A stretch of DNA of 64,000 nt, taken from NCBI GenBank assembly GCA_016213825.1, contig JACQZP010000013.1, positions 62,001-126,000 on the forward strand, in the 5' to 3' direction. The notes under the pieces were generated by a model. It searched no databases. It was given only the letters and a program-made list of their open reading frames with translations, and had not been told where the DNA came from. A program made the translations under genes and the position numbers. Origin of the DNA: Acetobacterium woodii. Lineage in GTDB: Bacteria > Bacillota > Clostridia > Eubacteriales > Eubacteriaceae. This document shows positions 54,700 to 63,396 of the stretch, in pieces; positions within the stretch are counted from its first letter, which is position 1; the number at the start of each line of letters is the position of its first letter.

Positions 54700-54747
54700 C
54701 TCAATTCAAAATTAAATTAAAGAAAGAATATTTGGAGGTTTTATAAA

Positions 54748-55131
54748 ATGGCAAGTGAAAAAGTAACACAATTAATTGAAGACGTAAAAGGTTTAACAGT
54801 ATTAGAATTATCTGAACTGGTAAAAGCATTAGAAGAAGAATTTGGCGTAAGTGCTGCTGCACCTATGGCTATGATGGCTGCTCCAGCTGCTGGTGGTGCT
54901 GCTGAAGAAGTAGAAGAAAAAACTGATTTTGATGTAATTTTATCTGCTGCTGGCGACCAAAAAATCAAAGTTATCAAAGTTGTTCGTGAATTAACTGGCT
55001 TAGGCTTAAAAGAAGCAAAAGCATTAGTTGACGAAGCTCCAAAACCAATTAAAGAAGGCGCTACTAAAGAAGAAGCTGATGATATTAAAGCTAAAATTGA
55101 AGAAGTTGGCGGAAGCGTCGAAGTAAAATAA
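54748..55131 (+). CDS. rplL: 50S ribosomal protein L7/L12
   Basis: 127 aa. N-terminal dimer domain, Ala/Met-rich hinge (about residues 36-55), then the C-terminal factor-binding domain ([20 protein letters not shown]). Strong codon bias. Followed by a terminator. Confidence 0.97.
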   Translation: MASEKVTQLIEDVKGLTVLELSELVKALEEEFGVSAAAPMAMMAAPAAGGAAEEVEEKTDFDVILSAAGDQKIKVIKVVRELTGLGLKEAKALVDEAPKPIKEGATKEEADDIKAKIEEVGGSVEVK

Positions 55132-55147
55132 TTACTCGATAACCACT

Positions 55148-55179
55148 AAAAATCACTTGCTTGCGCAGGTGATTTTTTT
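55148..55179 (+). terminator. Terminator after rplL
   Basis: AAAAATCACTTGC (55148-55160) pairs with GCAGGTGATTTTT (55165-55177, one wobble), 4-nt loop, T run. Confidence 0.88.
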
Positions 55180-55214
55180 GTTTAACAGACGAACTGGTCT
55201 GAGAAAGAAAAACA

Positions 55215-56666
55215 ATGGGAAAAAAACAGACAAATCAAGTGAAAGAAATTACGCCGATGGCGGTAGACTTCCCACAATGGTATACGGATGTTATATCTAA
55301 AACTGAAATGGTGGACTATTCACCGGTAAAAGGTTTTATGGTCATTCGTCCCTATGGTTATGCCATCTGGGAATTAATTCAACAAGCCTATGATAAACGG
55401 TTCAAGGAAACCGGTCACGAAAACATGTACTTTCCGCTTTTAATTCCAGAAAGTCTGCTGACTAAAGAAGCAGAACATGTCGAAGGGTTTGCGCCTGAGG
55501 TAGCCTGGGTAACCCATGGTGGCGGTAAAGAACTGGCCGAACGTTTAGCGGTTCGCCCCACTTCCGAAACGATTATTTGCAGCATGTACTCAAAATGGCT
55601 GAATTCGTACCGACAACTGCCTTATTTATATAATCAATGGTGTTCAGTTGTGCGTTGGGAAAAAACCACCCGACCGTTCTTAAGAACCTCTGAGTTTTTA
55701 TGGCAGGAAGGTCATACCCTTCATGAAACGCCGGAAGAAGCTCAGACTGAAACCATGCAGATGCTGGGCATCTATCGGGAAATCGCTGAAAGCCACTTGG
55801 CCATGCCGATGGTCGTGGGACGAAAAAGTGACAAAGAAAAATTTGCTGGGGCTGATGCAACCTATACCATGGAAGCACTGATGCATGATGGTCAGGCCCT
55901 GCAATCAGGAACCTCCCATAATCTGGGACAACATTTTACCAAAGCCTTCGATATTACCTATCTGGATCGAAACAATGAACAATCCTACCCATTCCACACT
56001 TCCTGGGGTGTGTCAACCCGGTTGATCGGTGGAATCATTATGGTTCATGGGGATGACAATGGCCTGGTTTTGCCACCAATGATTGCGCCCATTCAAGTTG
56101 TTGTAATTCCAGTTGCGCAACACAAAGAAGGCGTTTTGGATAAAGCCTGGGAAATCAGTAAAACGCTAGGTAAAGATTTCAGAGTAAAAGTTGATGATTT
56201 GGATGGCTATTCACCTGGCTGGAAATTTAACCAGTGGGAAATGAAGGGTGTGCCAATCCGTCTGGAAATCGGACCCCGAGACATCGAAAATGGTCAATGT
56301 GTGCTGGCCCGTCGGGATACTGGCGAAAAAATTCAGGTCAGTTTGGATAATGTGGCCAATGAAGTTGATAATTTACTGAAAGAAATTCAAACTAATTTAT
56401 TTGACAGAGCTTTAAAAATGCGGGAAGAAAAAACTTCAACCGCAGAAAATATGGAAGAATTTAAGACTAAGCTAAAAGAAAATCCTGGTTTCATCAAAGC
56501 CATGTGGTGTGGCGATCGCAGTTGTGAAGATATGGTTAAGGAAGAAACCGGCGCTTCCATCCGTTGCGTTCCTTTTGATGATGAACAGGAAGTTTTATAT
56601 GAAGGCAAATGTGTATGCTGTGGAAAGCCGGCGCAAAAAATGGCTTACTTTGCCCGAGCTTATTAG
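55215..56666 (+). CDS. proS: Prolyl-tRNA synthetase, archaeal/eukaryote-type (ProS type 3)
   Basis: 483 aa. Class II motif 2 region ([21 protein letters not shown]) and motif 3 ([19 protein letters not shown]) are intact. It lacks the INS editing insertion of the long bacterial enzyme and ends with a zinc-binding C-terminal domain (CGDRSCED ... CVCCG) and terminal Tyr. This eukaryote-like form is known in some Clostridia and was likely gained by transfer. Confidence 0.95.
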   Translation: MGKKQTNQVKEITPMAVDFPQWYTDVISKTEMVDYSPVKGFMVIRPYGYAIWELIQQAYDKRFKETGHENMYFPLLIPESLLTKEAEHVEGFAPEVAWVTHGGGKELAERLAVRPTSETIICSMYSKWLNSYRQLPYLYNQWCSVVRWEKTTRPFLRTSEFLWQEGHTLHETPEEAQTETMQMLGIYREIAESHLAMPMVVGRKSDKEKFAGADATYTMEALMHDGQALQSGTSHNLGQHFTKAFDITYLDRNNEQSYPFHTSWGVSTRLIGGIIMVHGDDNGLVLPPMIAPIQVVVIPVAQHKEGVLDKAWEISKTLGKDFRVKVDDLDGYSPGWKFNQWEMKGVPIRLEIGPRDIENGQCVLARRDTGEKIQVSLDNVANEVDNLLKEIQTNLFDRALKMREEKTSTAENMEEFKTKLKENPGFIKAMWCGDRSCEDMVKEETGASIRCVPFDDEQEVLYEGKCVCCGKPAQKMAYFARAY

Positions 56667-56685
56667 AAAAAGTGAGTGTGTGAAG

Positions 56686-57264
56686 ATGAGCAGCATAACA
56701 ATGACTAATCTGGGATTTTTCTTAAACGAAACGGAATTTTATGATCATATCCGCATGAAAAAAGGATCAAAACGGGCCCTACCCATTGAACGGATTCTAG
56801 AGCGAGCAAGAAATATTCCCAAACCAAAGGTTTTATATCGGGTTTCCGAAGCAAAAATCATTGATGCTACACATTTTACACTGGATGGCATTGAATTTGT
56901 CAGTGACATTGGTGTGGAAAAAATTTCGAAAGCGACCTATGTTTTTCCGAATGTGGTTACCGCTGGTGCTGAAATCGAAAATTATTGCTTATCCCGGGAA
57001 AATGTCCTGGAACAGTACATTATCATGGAGCTATGTAATTTTGCCTGTGAATTTGCCCGGGAAGCCCTGATTCGGGACATAAAAAATCGTTACGGCGTTG
57101 AGATAAAGGATTGTATTTATCCCGGTGAAGATGGATTTCGTCTGGAATCTGGAAAGCGGATCTTTGATCTTTTTGAAAATGTGGAAGAAGAAATTGGTGT
57201 CACTGTCACCGACATGGGACTAACCACACCGAGCCGCACGGCTTATGCCATTTATTTTGGATAG
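56686..57264 (+). CDS. Vitamin B12-dependent methionine synthase activation-domain protein
   Basis: 192 aa from the ATG at 56686; the longer frame from 56509 overlaps proS and is not supported. It resembles the reactivation domain of MetH, ending with GLTTPSRTAYAIYFG (MetH has a related P-S-x-S/T motif). In acetogens such free-standing domains accompany MetH proteins lacking their own activation domain. It lies next to the folate genes, whose product methyl-THF is a MetH substrate. RBS weak. Confidence 0.78.
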   Translation: MSSITMTNLGFFLNETEFYDHIRMKKGSKRALPIERILERARNIPKPKVLYRVSEAKIIDATHFTLDGIEFVSDIGVEKISKATYVFPNVVTAGAEIENYCLSRENVLEQYIIMELCNFACEFAREALIRDIKNRYGVEIKDCIYPGEDGFRLESGKRIFDLFENVEEEIGVTVTDMGLTTPSRTAYAIYFG

Positions 57265-57320
57265 AAAATGCTTAAACTAAAAAAGAGGCTATTAAGCCTC
57301 TTTTTTAGTTTAAGCATTTT
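57265..57320. terminator. Long bidirectional terminator
   Basis: A perfect 26-bp stem (57265-57290 with 57295-57320) with a 4-nt loop (ATTA). Its right part includes the stop codon and last codons of folBK on the minus strand. T and A runs in both directions suit termination of both convergent transcripts. Confidence 0.9.
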
Positions 57321-58128
57321 TTAGCGTTTCAAAAATTTCCATCATCCGCTTATTTAAAAGGGGATGGACAAAATAAGGGGCGATTTCAGCCATGGATTCC
57401 ATCACAAAAGCCCGATCTTGGATACGGGGATGAGGCAGGATTACGTGAGGATCATCAGTTACCAGATGGTCGTAGAATAAGATATCCAAATCGATGGTCC
57501 GGGGGCCCCAGTGAATCGTCCGTTCCCGTTTGAGTCCCAGCTCGATTTCAAGCAACAGGGTCATCAGAGTATGAGGCGGCAGGGTGGTTTTCACTTTAAG
57601 AACGCAATTGAGAAAAGCATCCTGATCGGTATAACCCCAGGGTTCGGTTTCAATAATGCTGGATTGGGTAAGCACGTGAATACCGGGAGTATTGGCGATT
57701 GCATCAATCGCTTCTTTTAAATTTTGACTCCGGTCGCCCATATTGGTGCCCAGTCCGATAAAGGCATCGTGCCAGCCCCGGTTAATTTCGATGGCCACCG
57801 TATCCATGGATTTTAATATCGGCGCCCAGGGTTTTTTGATCATAATACTCACATGGTTAACCATCGGGTAGTTATTTAAAACATAGTCAGCCAGCATTTC
57901 GCCGGCGGTTTCGATGAGATCGTAACTTTCTTTCTTAAACTCGATTTCCAGTGCATGGCATAATTCGCCATAATGAACGGATTTTGTCAAGTCACCGGTA
58001 AGGGCGGCTTCCTGCATATCCAGGGTCAGTGTTACCGAAATCAGGAATTTCTGACCCAGGGTTTTTTCTTCGGGGAAAACCCCGTGATAGGCAAAAACCT
58101 CAAAGTCTTTTATATAGAGTTTGTCCAT
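57310..58128 (-). CDS. folBK: Bifunctional dihydroneopterin aldolase / HPPK
   Basis: 272 aa fusion. N-terminal FolB (about 1-118: DFEVFAYHGVFPEEKTLGQ, TKSVHYGEL) and C-terminal FolK (about 120-272: FIGLGTNMGDRSQNL, RTIDLDILFYD). It makes 6-hydroxymethyl-dihydropterin and activates it with ATP for FolP. Overlaps folP by 19 bp; RBS AAAGGAGCACC. Confidence 0.95.
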   Translation of the reverse strand: MDKLYIKDFEVFAYHGVFPEEKTLGQKFLISVTLTLDMQEAALTGDLTKSVHYGELCHALEIEFKKESYDLIETAGEMLADYVLNNYPMVNHVSIMIKKPWAPILKSMDTVAIEINRGWHDAFIGLGTNMGDRSQNLKEAIDAIANTPGIHVLTQSSIIETEPWGYTDQDAFLNCVLKVKTTLPPHTLMTLLLEIELGLKRERTIHWGPRTIDLDILFYDHLVTDDPHVILPHPRIQDRAFVMESMAEIAPYFVHPLLNKRMMEIFETLKNA

Positions 58129-58937
58129 GGTGCTCCTTTCATAATGCCGGCCGTCATTTGGGCGGCGCGCTTATTTTCCAGTACATCGTGGACCCGGATA
58201 ATGGAAGCACCCTTCATAATGCCGATGACGGTGGTGGCAACCGTTCCTTCTACGCGCTGGGTGACTGGTAAATCCAGGGTTAGCCCGATAAAGCCTTTAC
58301 GGGAGGTGCCAAGTAGAATTGGGTAGCCCAGGGTTTGGAGAGCCTCCAGGTTATGCATCGTTTCCATATTTTGGGCGTAATCCTTGGCAAAACCGATGCC
58401 GGGATCAAGGATGATGGCGTCTCGGGAAATACCGGCTTCGAGAGCAATATCGATGGATTCCTGAAGATCGCTGTTAATATCAGCCATCAGGTGGTTGTAA
58501 TTCTGATTGTTACGGTTATGCATCAGAATACAGGGAACCTTGTATTTCGCCGTGACATCAGCCAGGGTTGGGTCATATTTAAAGCCCCAAATGTCGTTGA
58601 CCAGGGCCGCTCCGGCCTTAAGGGCCGCTTCGCCAACGGCGCCTTTATAGGTGTCAATCGAAATGGGGATGTCGAACCGTTGTCGAATGGCTGTGATCAT
58701 CGGCACGATCCGATCGATTTCCTCGGCATCGCTGATTTGGGTATGACCGGGACGGGTAGATTCACCACCAAGATCGATGAGATCGGCACCATAGGCGATC
58801 ATTTTTTCAACCTGCTTAAGACTGGCGTCCAGGGTGTTAAATTTGCCACCGTCGGAAAACGAATCCGGGGTAACGTTTAAGATCCCCATAATGAGGATCT
58901 CGTTTGTTAAGTCAAAATTTTTATTGCCAATTTGCAT
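58110..58937 (-). CDS. folP: Dihydropteroate synthase
   Basis: 275 aa from the ATG at 58937 with AAAGGAG upstream (a longer frame to 58958 has no RBS). MGILNVTPDSFSDGG and DLIDLGGESTRPGH are the family signatures; LLGTSRKGFIG completes the pterin site. It joins the pterin to p-aminobenzoate. Confidence 0.96.
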   Translation of the reverse strand: MQIGNKNFDLTNEILIMGILNVTPDSFSDGGKFNTLDASLKQVEKMIAYGADLIDLGGESTRPGHTQISDAEEIDRIVPMITAIRQRFDIPISIDTYKGAVGEAALKAGAALVNDIWGFKYDPTLADVTAKYKVPCILMHNRNNQNYNHLMADINSDLQESIDIALEAGISRDAIILDPGIGFAKDYAQNMETMHNLEALQTLGYPILLGTSRKGFIGLTLDLPVTQRVEGTVATTVIGIMKGASIIRVHDVLENKRAAQMTAGIMKGAPWTNSI

Positions 58938-58947
58938 GGTAACTCCT

Positions 58948-59430
58948 TTAATAAACAATGGTCAGGTTTTTCTTTTCTTTTGACCAATCACATTCGTGTT
59001 CAACCGGGCATGAAAAACATGCCCGGGACAATTTATCACTTTCATAAAATATATGGCTGAATCCTTGTGCTTCCGGGTTACGATGATTGAGGATAGCATC
59101 CAGGATCAGTTTATTTTCATCATCCGTAAAATCCAGGGTCTCCAATAATGGAATTGCCAATTGATGAGAGGCAATTTCATGGGGTGTTTTATCTTGATAT
59201 TGAACAAAACGACCGATATCGTGCAGCAGTGCCGTTGTATAGATCAGATCCCGGGAGAAGTTTAAACCGGCTTCCATGGTCTTTATGGTGGCAATGCGGG
59301 CGACTGATAAAAAATGTGGAATATTGTGACGACAGAAACGGCGTTGTTTTTCACATTTTTTTATTTTATTGAGATAGTTTTGATAGTCTGCATTCTGATA
59401 AAGCAGATTGGTGTTTTGCAACTGATCCAT
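58948..59430 (-). CDS. HD-domain phosphohydrolase in folate operon
   Basis: 160 aa. HD motif in TTALLHDIGRFVQYQD with the first His in HFLSVARIA; the C-terminus has four cysteines or histidines (CFSCPVEHECDW). Between folE and folP, the place for dihydroneopterin triphosphate dephosphorylation, so it may be the missing phosphatase of this pathway; that step is inferred. Confidence 0.83.
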   Translation of the reverse strand: MDQLQNTNLLYQNADYQNYLNKIKKCEKQRRFCRHNIPHFLSVARIATIKTMEAGLNFSRDLIYTTALLHDIGRFVQYQDKTPHEIASHQLAIPLLETLDFTDDENKLILDAILNHRNPEAQGFSHIFYESDKLSRACFSCPVEHECDWSKEKKNLTIVY

Positions 59431-59440
59431 TAACCACGTC

Positions 59441-60001
59441 CTATTTAATGCTTAACAGCTTATGAACTTCATCTTTCAGTTCTTTGTTATGGGCGAAAAT
59501 ACCGGCTTGCATCGCTGTTACTGTCCGTGTTCCAGGACGTTTGACACCGCGCATGTTCATGCATAAATGCTCGGCTTCGATGATAACCATGACGCCGCGG
59601 GCCTGAAGATAATCCATAATCGCTTCGCCGATATCGGTGGTTAAAACTTCTTGAAGCTGAGGTCGTTTTGAATACAAATCAACCGTTCTCACAAGTTTTG
59701 AAAGTCCGGCTACGCGACCGTTGGGGATGTAGGCGATATGCACCTTACCGTAAAATGGCAACAGATGGTGTTCGCACATGGAATAAAACGGGATATCCCG
59801 TTCGATGACAATATCATCGGATTTGACAGCAAAGGTCTTGGAAAGGTGGACTTCAGCGGTATGACCCAGTCCTGAAAAGATTTCGGCATACATCCGGGCA
59901 ACACGGGCCGGGGTTTCAATCAGACCTTCCCGGGTGGGGTCTTCGCCAATGGCTTCCAAAATCATGGTTACAGCTTCTTGAATTTTTTGTTGATCAATCA
60001 T
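59441..60001 (-). CDS. folE: GTP cyclohydrolase I
   Basis: 186 aa. Zinc and substrate motifs [18 protein letters not shown] and [16 protein letters not shown] are intact; this is the type IA enzyme. It makes dihydroneopterin triphosphate from GTP. First gene of the minus-strand folate operon, behind the THF riboswitch. Confidence 0.96.
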   Translation of the reverse strand: MIDQQKIQEAVTMILEAIGEDPTREGLIETPARVARMYAEIFSGLGHTAEVHLSKTFAVKSDDIVIERDIPFYSMCEHHLLPFYGKVHIAYIPNGRVAGLSKLVRTVDLYSKRPQLQEVLTTDIGEAIMDYLQARGVMVIIEAEHLCMNMRGVKRPGTRTVTAMQAGIFAHNKELKDEVHKLLSIK

Positions 60002-60061
60002 TTTTCTCCTATCGCCGAATCACATTACTTCGATTCGGAATGGTTTTTACTAAAACCAAAT

Positions 60062-60107
60062 AAAAAAAGCATTACTCAAATAAAACAAAATGTTTTAAGC
60101 AATGCTT
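60062..60107 (-). terminator. Terminator arm of the THF riboswitch
   Basis: On the minus strand AAGCATTGCTT (60107-60097) can pair with GAGTAATGCTT (60077-60067) before T8. The upstream alternative pairs GCTTCCGC of the aptamer with GCGGAAGC and CCCTTAA with TTAAGGG, which uses up the 5' arm of the terminator. Confidence 0.75.
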
Positions 60108-60133
60108 CCGCAACCCTTAATTGGTCGTTAAGG

Positions 60134-60228
60134 GGTCCAGCGGAAGCAACAAGATATCGCAATGAGTTCATTTCGTTTAAAGGCAACTTCCCATCCTCTA
60201 ACACTTTACGCATCTTGTCTACTCTGTT
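60134..60228 (-). ncRNA. Tetrahydrofolate (THF) riboswitch
   Basis: Read on the minus strand: GAGTAGACAAGATGCGTAAA, GTGTTAGAGGATGGGAAGTT, AACGAA, GCG and ATCTTGTTGCTTCCGCT, in the same order and spacing as the known folE/folT-associated THF aptamer. It precedes folE by about 130 nt and is expected to reduce folate gene expression when THF is plentiful. Confidence 0.9.
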
Positions 60229-60244
60229 ATATTTAATTGGGTGT

Positions 60245-60273
60245 ATTTTAACATGGGATAGGGTTAGTTACAA
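60245..60273 (-). promoter_or_regulatory. Promoter of the folate operon
   Basis: On the minus strand TTGTAA (60273-60268), 17-bp spacer, TAAAAT (60250-60245), about 15 bp before the THF aptamer. Confidence 0.72.
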
Positions 60274-60511
60274 GGGTAATATAACGCATTCTTAAAAGAT
60301 ATAAGCATATTAGTTTAAAGAAATTAAGGTTAAAAACACCTGTTAAAAAATAAACAATGAAAATGCAAAAGTAAAGAGAAAATATTTAACCATTTTTTTA
60401 ACAAAGTATCAAAAAAATGTAATCGATGGACATTTTTTTTACTTATTCTTTAAAAAAATTGGCAAATGATGAATAAAACTAACTTAAAAGATTATCATGA
60501 AAATTTAAGAA

Positions 60512-60540
60512 TTGCATCGTTTACTTAAGATGACTATGCT
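60512..60540 (+). promoter_or_regulatory. Promoter of the 60.6-62.9 kb operon
   Basis: TTGCAT (60512-60517), 17-bp spacer, TATGCT (60535-60540). The AT-rich stretch 60274-60511 between the two promoters holds no gene I can support. Confidence 0.6.
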
Positions 60541-60574
60541 AAAATAATTTAAAATATGAAAAGAAAGGAGAAGG

Positions 60575-60880
60575 ATGATGAATGAACCAGCTGTAAGTAC
60601 TTTAATAACAAAGAATCCTGAAGAATTTACCATAAAAACGCTTTATATGCGTGGCGTGCCCAGATGGGAATTTGAACGGTACCTCATTAAAATAGCCAAA
60701 ACAGTAACAGGCGACACTTATAATGGGGATGGTTGGCAGGTAGTCTTGTCGGAAGAACGACAGGAATCCCTTGGCCAGTTCAATCTTATTGCGGTGGACG
60801 TAACGATTGCCGCAGAGAAAGATCAATTCGATGAATTTCTGGGAACCTTTCGGAAGAATTTTCTGAGGGGCGGGGGCTGA
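60575..60880 (+). CDS. Small protein of unknown function (acyltransferase operon)
   Basis: 101 aa, start ATGATG with AAAGGAGAAGG upstream. No family recognised. Alternating strands and a helix (FERYLIKIAKTV) suggest a compact alpha/beta fold. It ends 2 bp before the next gene and is coupled to it. Confidence 0.7.
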   Translation: MMNEPAVSTLITKNPEEFTIKTLYMRGVPRWEFERYLIKIAKTVTGDTYNGDGWQVVLSEERQESLGQFNLIAVDVTIAAEKDQFDEFLGTFRKNFLRGGG

Positions 60881-60882
60881 GT

Positions 60883-62178
60883 TTGGAAGAAAAAAACCAT
60901 AAAAAAAAGTTCTATTCCCTGGACAATGCCGGGGTCCTTTATACGGCCATTGCGTCATCACGGATAACAACGGTGTATCGGATGACCGTGGAATTATCAG
61001 AAGTAGTTGATCCGAAAACATTGCAGCAAGCTCTGGAGCAGATCATTCATCGCTTTCCTTATTTTCAGGTCACGCTGAAGCGAGGTTTTTTCTGGTATTA
61101 TTATGAACATACCGAAGCCATCCCAACGGTCGAGGAAGAAGCTTATTATCCCTGCAAAACCATGCGGCAACGCCAGGGAAAAACATTTCCTTTTCGGGTG
61201 CTTTATTATAAAAAATATATTCATGTGGAGTTTAATCACAGTATCTGTGATGGTAGTGGCGGTCTGGCTTTTCTGCAAACGTTGATTATTGAGTATTTTA
61301 AACTGCTAAAAGGTATTATTCCGCAAAATCTGGGGAAAGCCATGGATATTCATGCGGAAGTGGATCCGGGTGAGTTTGAAGATTCGTTTAAGGTTTATTA
61401 TGAAGAAAATGTACCGCCACCGCCCAGCAGTAAAAAAGTCTTTCATTTTCCCTTTGAACTGCTGGATAAGGGCGAGTATCTGCTGCTGACCGGGATTGTT
61501 CCGGTTGCGCCCTTACTGGCCTTGGCAAAAAGCGATCATTGCACCCTGACTCAATTTATTCTGGCCCTTTATTTCGAAAGTATACAGGAGTATATTCAGG
61601 GACTTCCGATGAGTGAAAAAAAGAAACATCAGCAACGGATTGCCATCAATGTGCCGGTCGATTTAAGAAAGATGTTCCCTTCCATTACACTGAGAAATTT
61701 CTTTATCAGCCTGAATCCCGAGATTGATCTGGCTTTGGGTTATTACACCCGGGCGGAAATTATCGAGCAAATTAAGGGCTATATGGGCCTTTATATGAAT
61801 CGCAAAAACATCAGCCGTTACATTTCCAGAAATGTGAAAAATGAACAGTTGCTTTTTCTCAGGCTGATTCCGCTATGGGTAAAAAAACTGTTTATGCCAT
61901 TGGTTTACAAGTGGTATGGCGAACGGGGCTATACCAGCGGATTGTCCAATTTAGGGGTCGTCACAGTTCCTGATGAGATAAAACCTTTTGTCAAGAGCTT
62001 TGAAGTCTTTCCATCACCCAGTGCTGAAAGCAGGCTTAAGCTGGTAACTGTCAGTTATGACGGAAAACTGGCCTTGTGCTTTGGTAAAACCACAGGAGAA
62101 ACAGTGGTTGAAAAAATATTTTTCAGAAAAATCAGACAACTGGGTGTCCCGGTAAAAATAGAAACGAATAAGAGGTGA
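60883..62178 (+). CDS. HxxxDG-type acyltransferase (alcohol acetyltransferase/condensation-like)
   Basis: 431 aa, TTG start. The motif H119-S-I-C-D123-G124 (NHSICDGSGG) is the catalytic HxxxDG of the condensation/wax-ester/acetyltransferase superfamily. The LRKMFPSITLRNF and lone C-terminal domain fit single acyltransferases of the alcohol acetyltransferase type. The acceptor is unknown; a lipid or alcohol is likely. It is flanked by a small protein and a zinc-ribbon membrane protein in one operon. Confidence 0.85.
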   Translation: MEEKNHKKKFYSLDNAGVLYTAIASSRITTVYRMTVELSEVVDPKTLQQALEQIIHRFPYFQVTLKRGFFWYYYEHTEAIPTVEEEAYYPCKTMRQRQGKTFPFRVLYYKKYIHVEFNHSICDGSGGLAFLQTLIIEYFKLLKGIIPQNLGKAMDIHAEVDPGEFEDSFKVYYEENVPPPPSSKKVFHFPFELLDKGEYLLLTGIVPVAPLLALAKSDHCTLTQFILALYFESIQEYIQGLPMSEKKKHQQRIAINVPVDLRKMFPSITLRNFFISLNPEIDLALGYYTRAEIIEQIKGYMGLYMNRKNISRYISRNVKNEQLLFLRLIPLWVKKLFMPLVYKWYGERGYTSGLSNLGVVTVPDEIKPFVKSFEVFPSPSAESRLKLVTVSYDGKLALCFGKTTGETVVEKIFFRKIRQLGVPVKIETNKR

Positions 62179-62182
62179 GACT

Positions 62183-62902
62183 ATGGCTTATTGTCCTAAA
62201 TGTGGTGTGGAAGTCGAAGATGACGTAAAAAACTGTCCCCTATGCGATTTCCCAATACCTGACATCAATGAAGATCGGCAACCCAAAGACAGTAAATATC
62301 CTCAGGCCATCAATACCTACGACGAAGACCACTTAGGAAAGAAGAATAAGGCCTTTTTTTCCATCAGCATTATTGCCGTCAGTATGGTGGTGATCATTGG
62401 AGTAATTTATTTGGTTTACCCCTGGAATCATGTCCTGCTTAAATATATTGTGTTGGCGGATCTCAGTATTTTTGCCATTGTCTTTTTTGCCATGGGTTAC
62501 TTAAAACCGAATTACAATTATCTTGGTGCCTATATTACGGTGGTAATTACCTGCTTTTGTGTCTATCTGATCAGTGGGAGCCAAACGGCCTGGTTCTTAA
62601 ATTATGCTTTTCCCATTGCGACTCTGATTTATTTAGATATCAGTCTTTTTCGCTTTGTCTTTAAACATACGCGTCACAAAAGCCAGTTCATTTTTATCCC
62701 CTCTAATCTCATTCTTTTTGTGATTATTCTGGCAATTGGTATTGATGGGATCATCAGTTTAAACGTATTGGGAAGTCTTCATTTGACCTGGTCATTGATT
62801 GTCGCCGTTTCGGGATTTTGCATCATTATTCTGCTCCAGACGATCTATCATCGGATCCCGGAAAAAACAAGAAGAATGCTGAAAAAGAAAATGCATGTCT
62901 AA
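62183..62902 (+). CDS. Zinc-ribbon membrane protein (DUF6320-like)
   Basis: 239 aa. N-terminal zinc ribbon (CPKCG ... CPLC, C4-C21), a charged linker, then six hydrophobic helices. I tentatively place it in DUF6320. These proteins are often next to HxxxDG acyltransferases, as here. Confidence 0.75.
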   Translation: MAYCPKCGVEVEDDVKNCPLCDFPIPDINEDRQPKDSKYPQAINTYDEDHLGKKNKAFFSISIIAVSMVVIIGVIYLVYPWNHVLLKYIVLADLSIFAIVFFAMGYLKPNYNYLGAYITVVITCFCVYLISGSQTAWFLNYAFPIATLIYLDISLFRFVFKHTRHKSQFIFIPSNLILFVIILAIGIDGIISLNVLGSLHLTWSLIVAVSGFCIIILLQTIYHRIPEKTRRMLKKKMHV

Positions 62903-62974
62903 AAATTAACGAAATACGCTACTAAAGTCGATTAAGAGTAACGTTAAAATAATAATAAAATGGTATCAATAAAT

Positions 62975-63017
62975 AAAATACTGGATAAATCAGATTGACT
63001 GATTTATCCAGTATTTT
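62975..63017 (+). terminator. Terminator after the zinc-ribbon protein
   Basis: A perfect 18-bp stem (62975-62992 with 63000-63017) around a 7-nt loop, then T2 more. Confidence 0.9.
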
Positions 63018-63396
63018 TTATGTTTTGCATAGATGAACATGCGGATGAGTAAAATATCGTTGTGTAAAAAGAATATAATTCGTTATTTAACAAACAAACG
63101 AATCAAATCTGAAGAAATCTTAAATTTTATTAATAAATGAATAATATCTTGCCAAAAGATGATTTTTAAAACAGCTCTTGACTGGGATTAATGATACCTG
63201 AATAACGATTATAAGAGTAACATTAATATCTCAAATGTACGCTTAAGAATCATAGGCTTAAACCCTATGAAATTATCATGAAAAATTCCTGATATCGGTC
63301 AAAAAATTATAGTTTTAATTTGCCGGATTCGTGTTAAATTTAGGAACCATCTCGAAACGATTTGGGATATACGAAGTACAAAAGGAGGTCATTGCT
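63018..63396. other. Intergenic stretch before the CoA-transferase
   Basis: AT-rich, no gene seen. I find no sigma-54 -24/-12 pair and no clear sigma-A promoter. The RBS AAAGGAGGT (63381-63389) of the next gene ends the stretch. Confidence 0.6.

Noticed and set aside
59978-60295. 105-codon + strand frame over the folE start and THF riboswitch
   Set aside because: It is antisense to folE and the aptamer; no RBS and no protein similarity seen.
63018-63396. Sigma-54 promoter before the CoA-transferase
   Set aside because: No GG-N10-GC pair at proper spacing was found.
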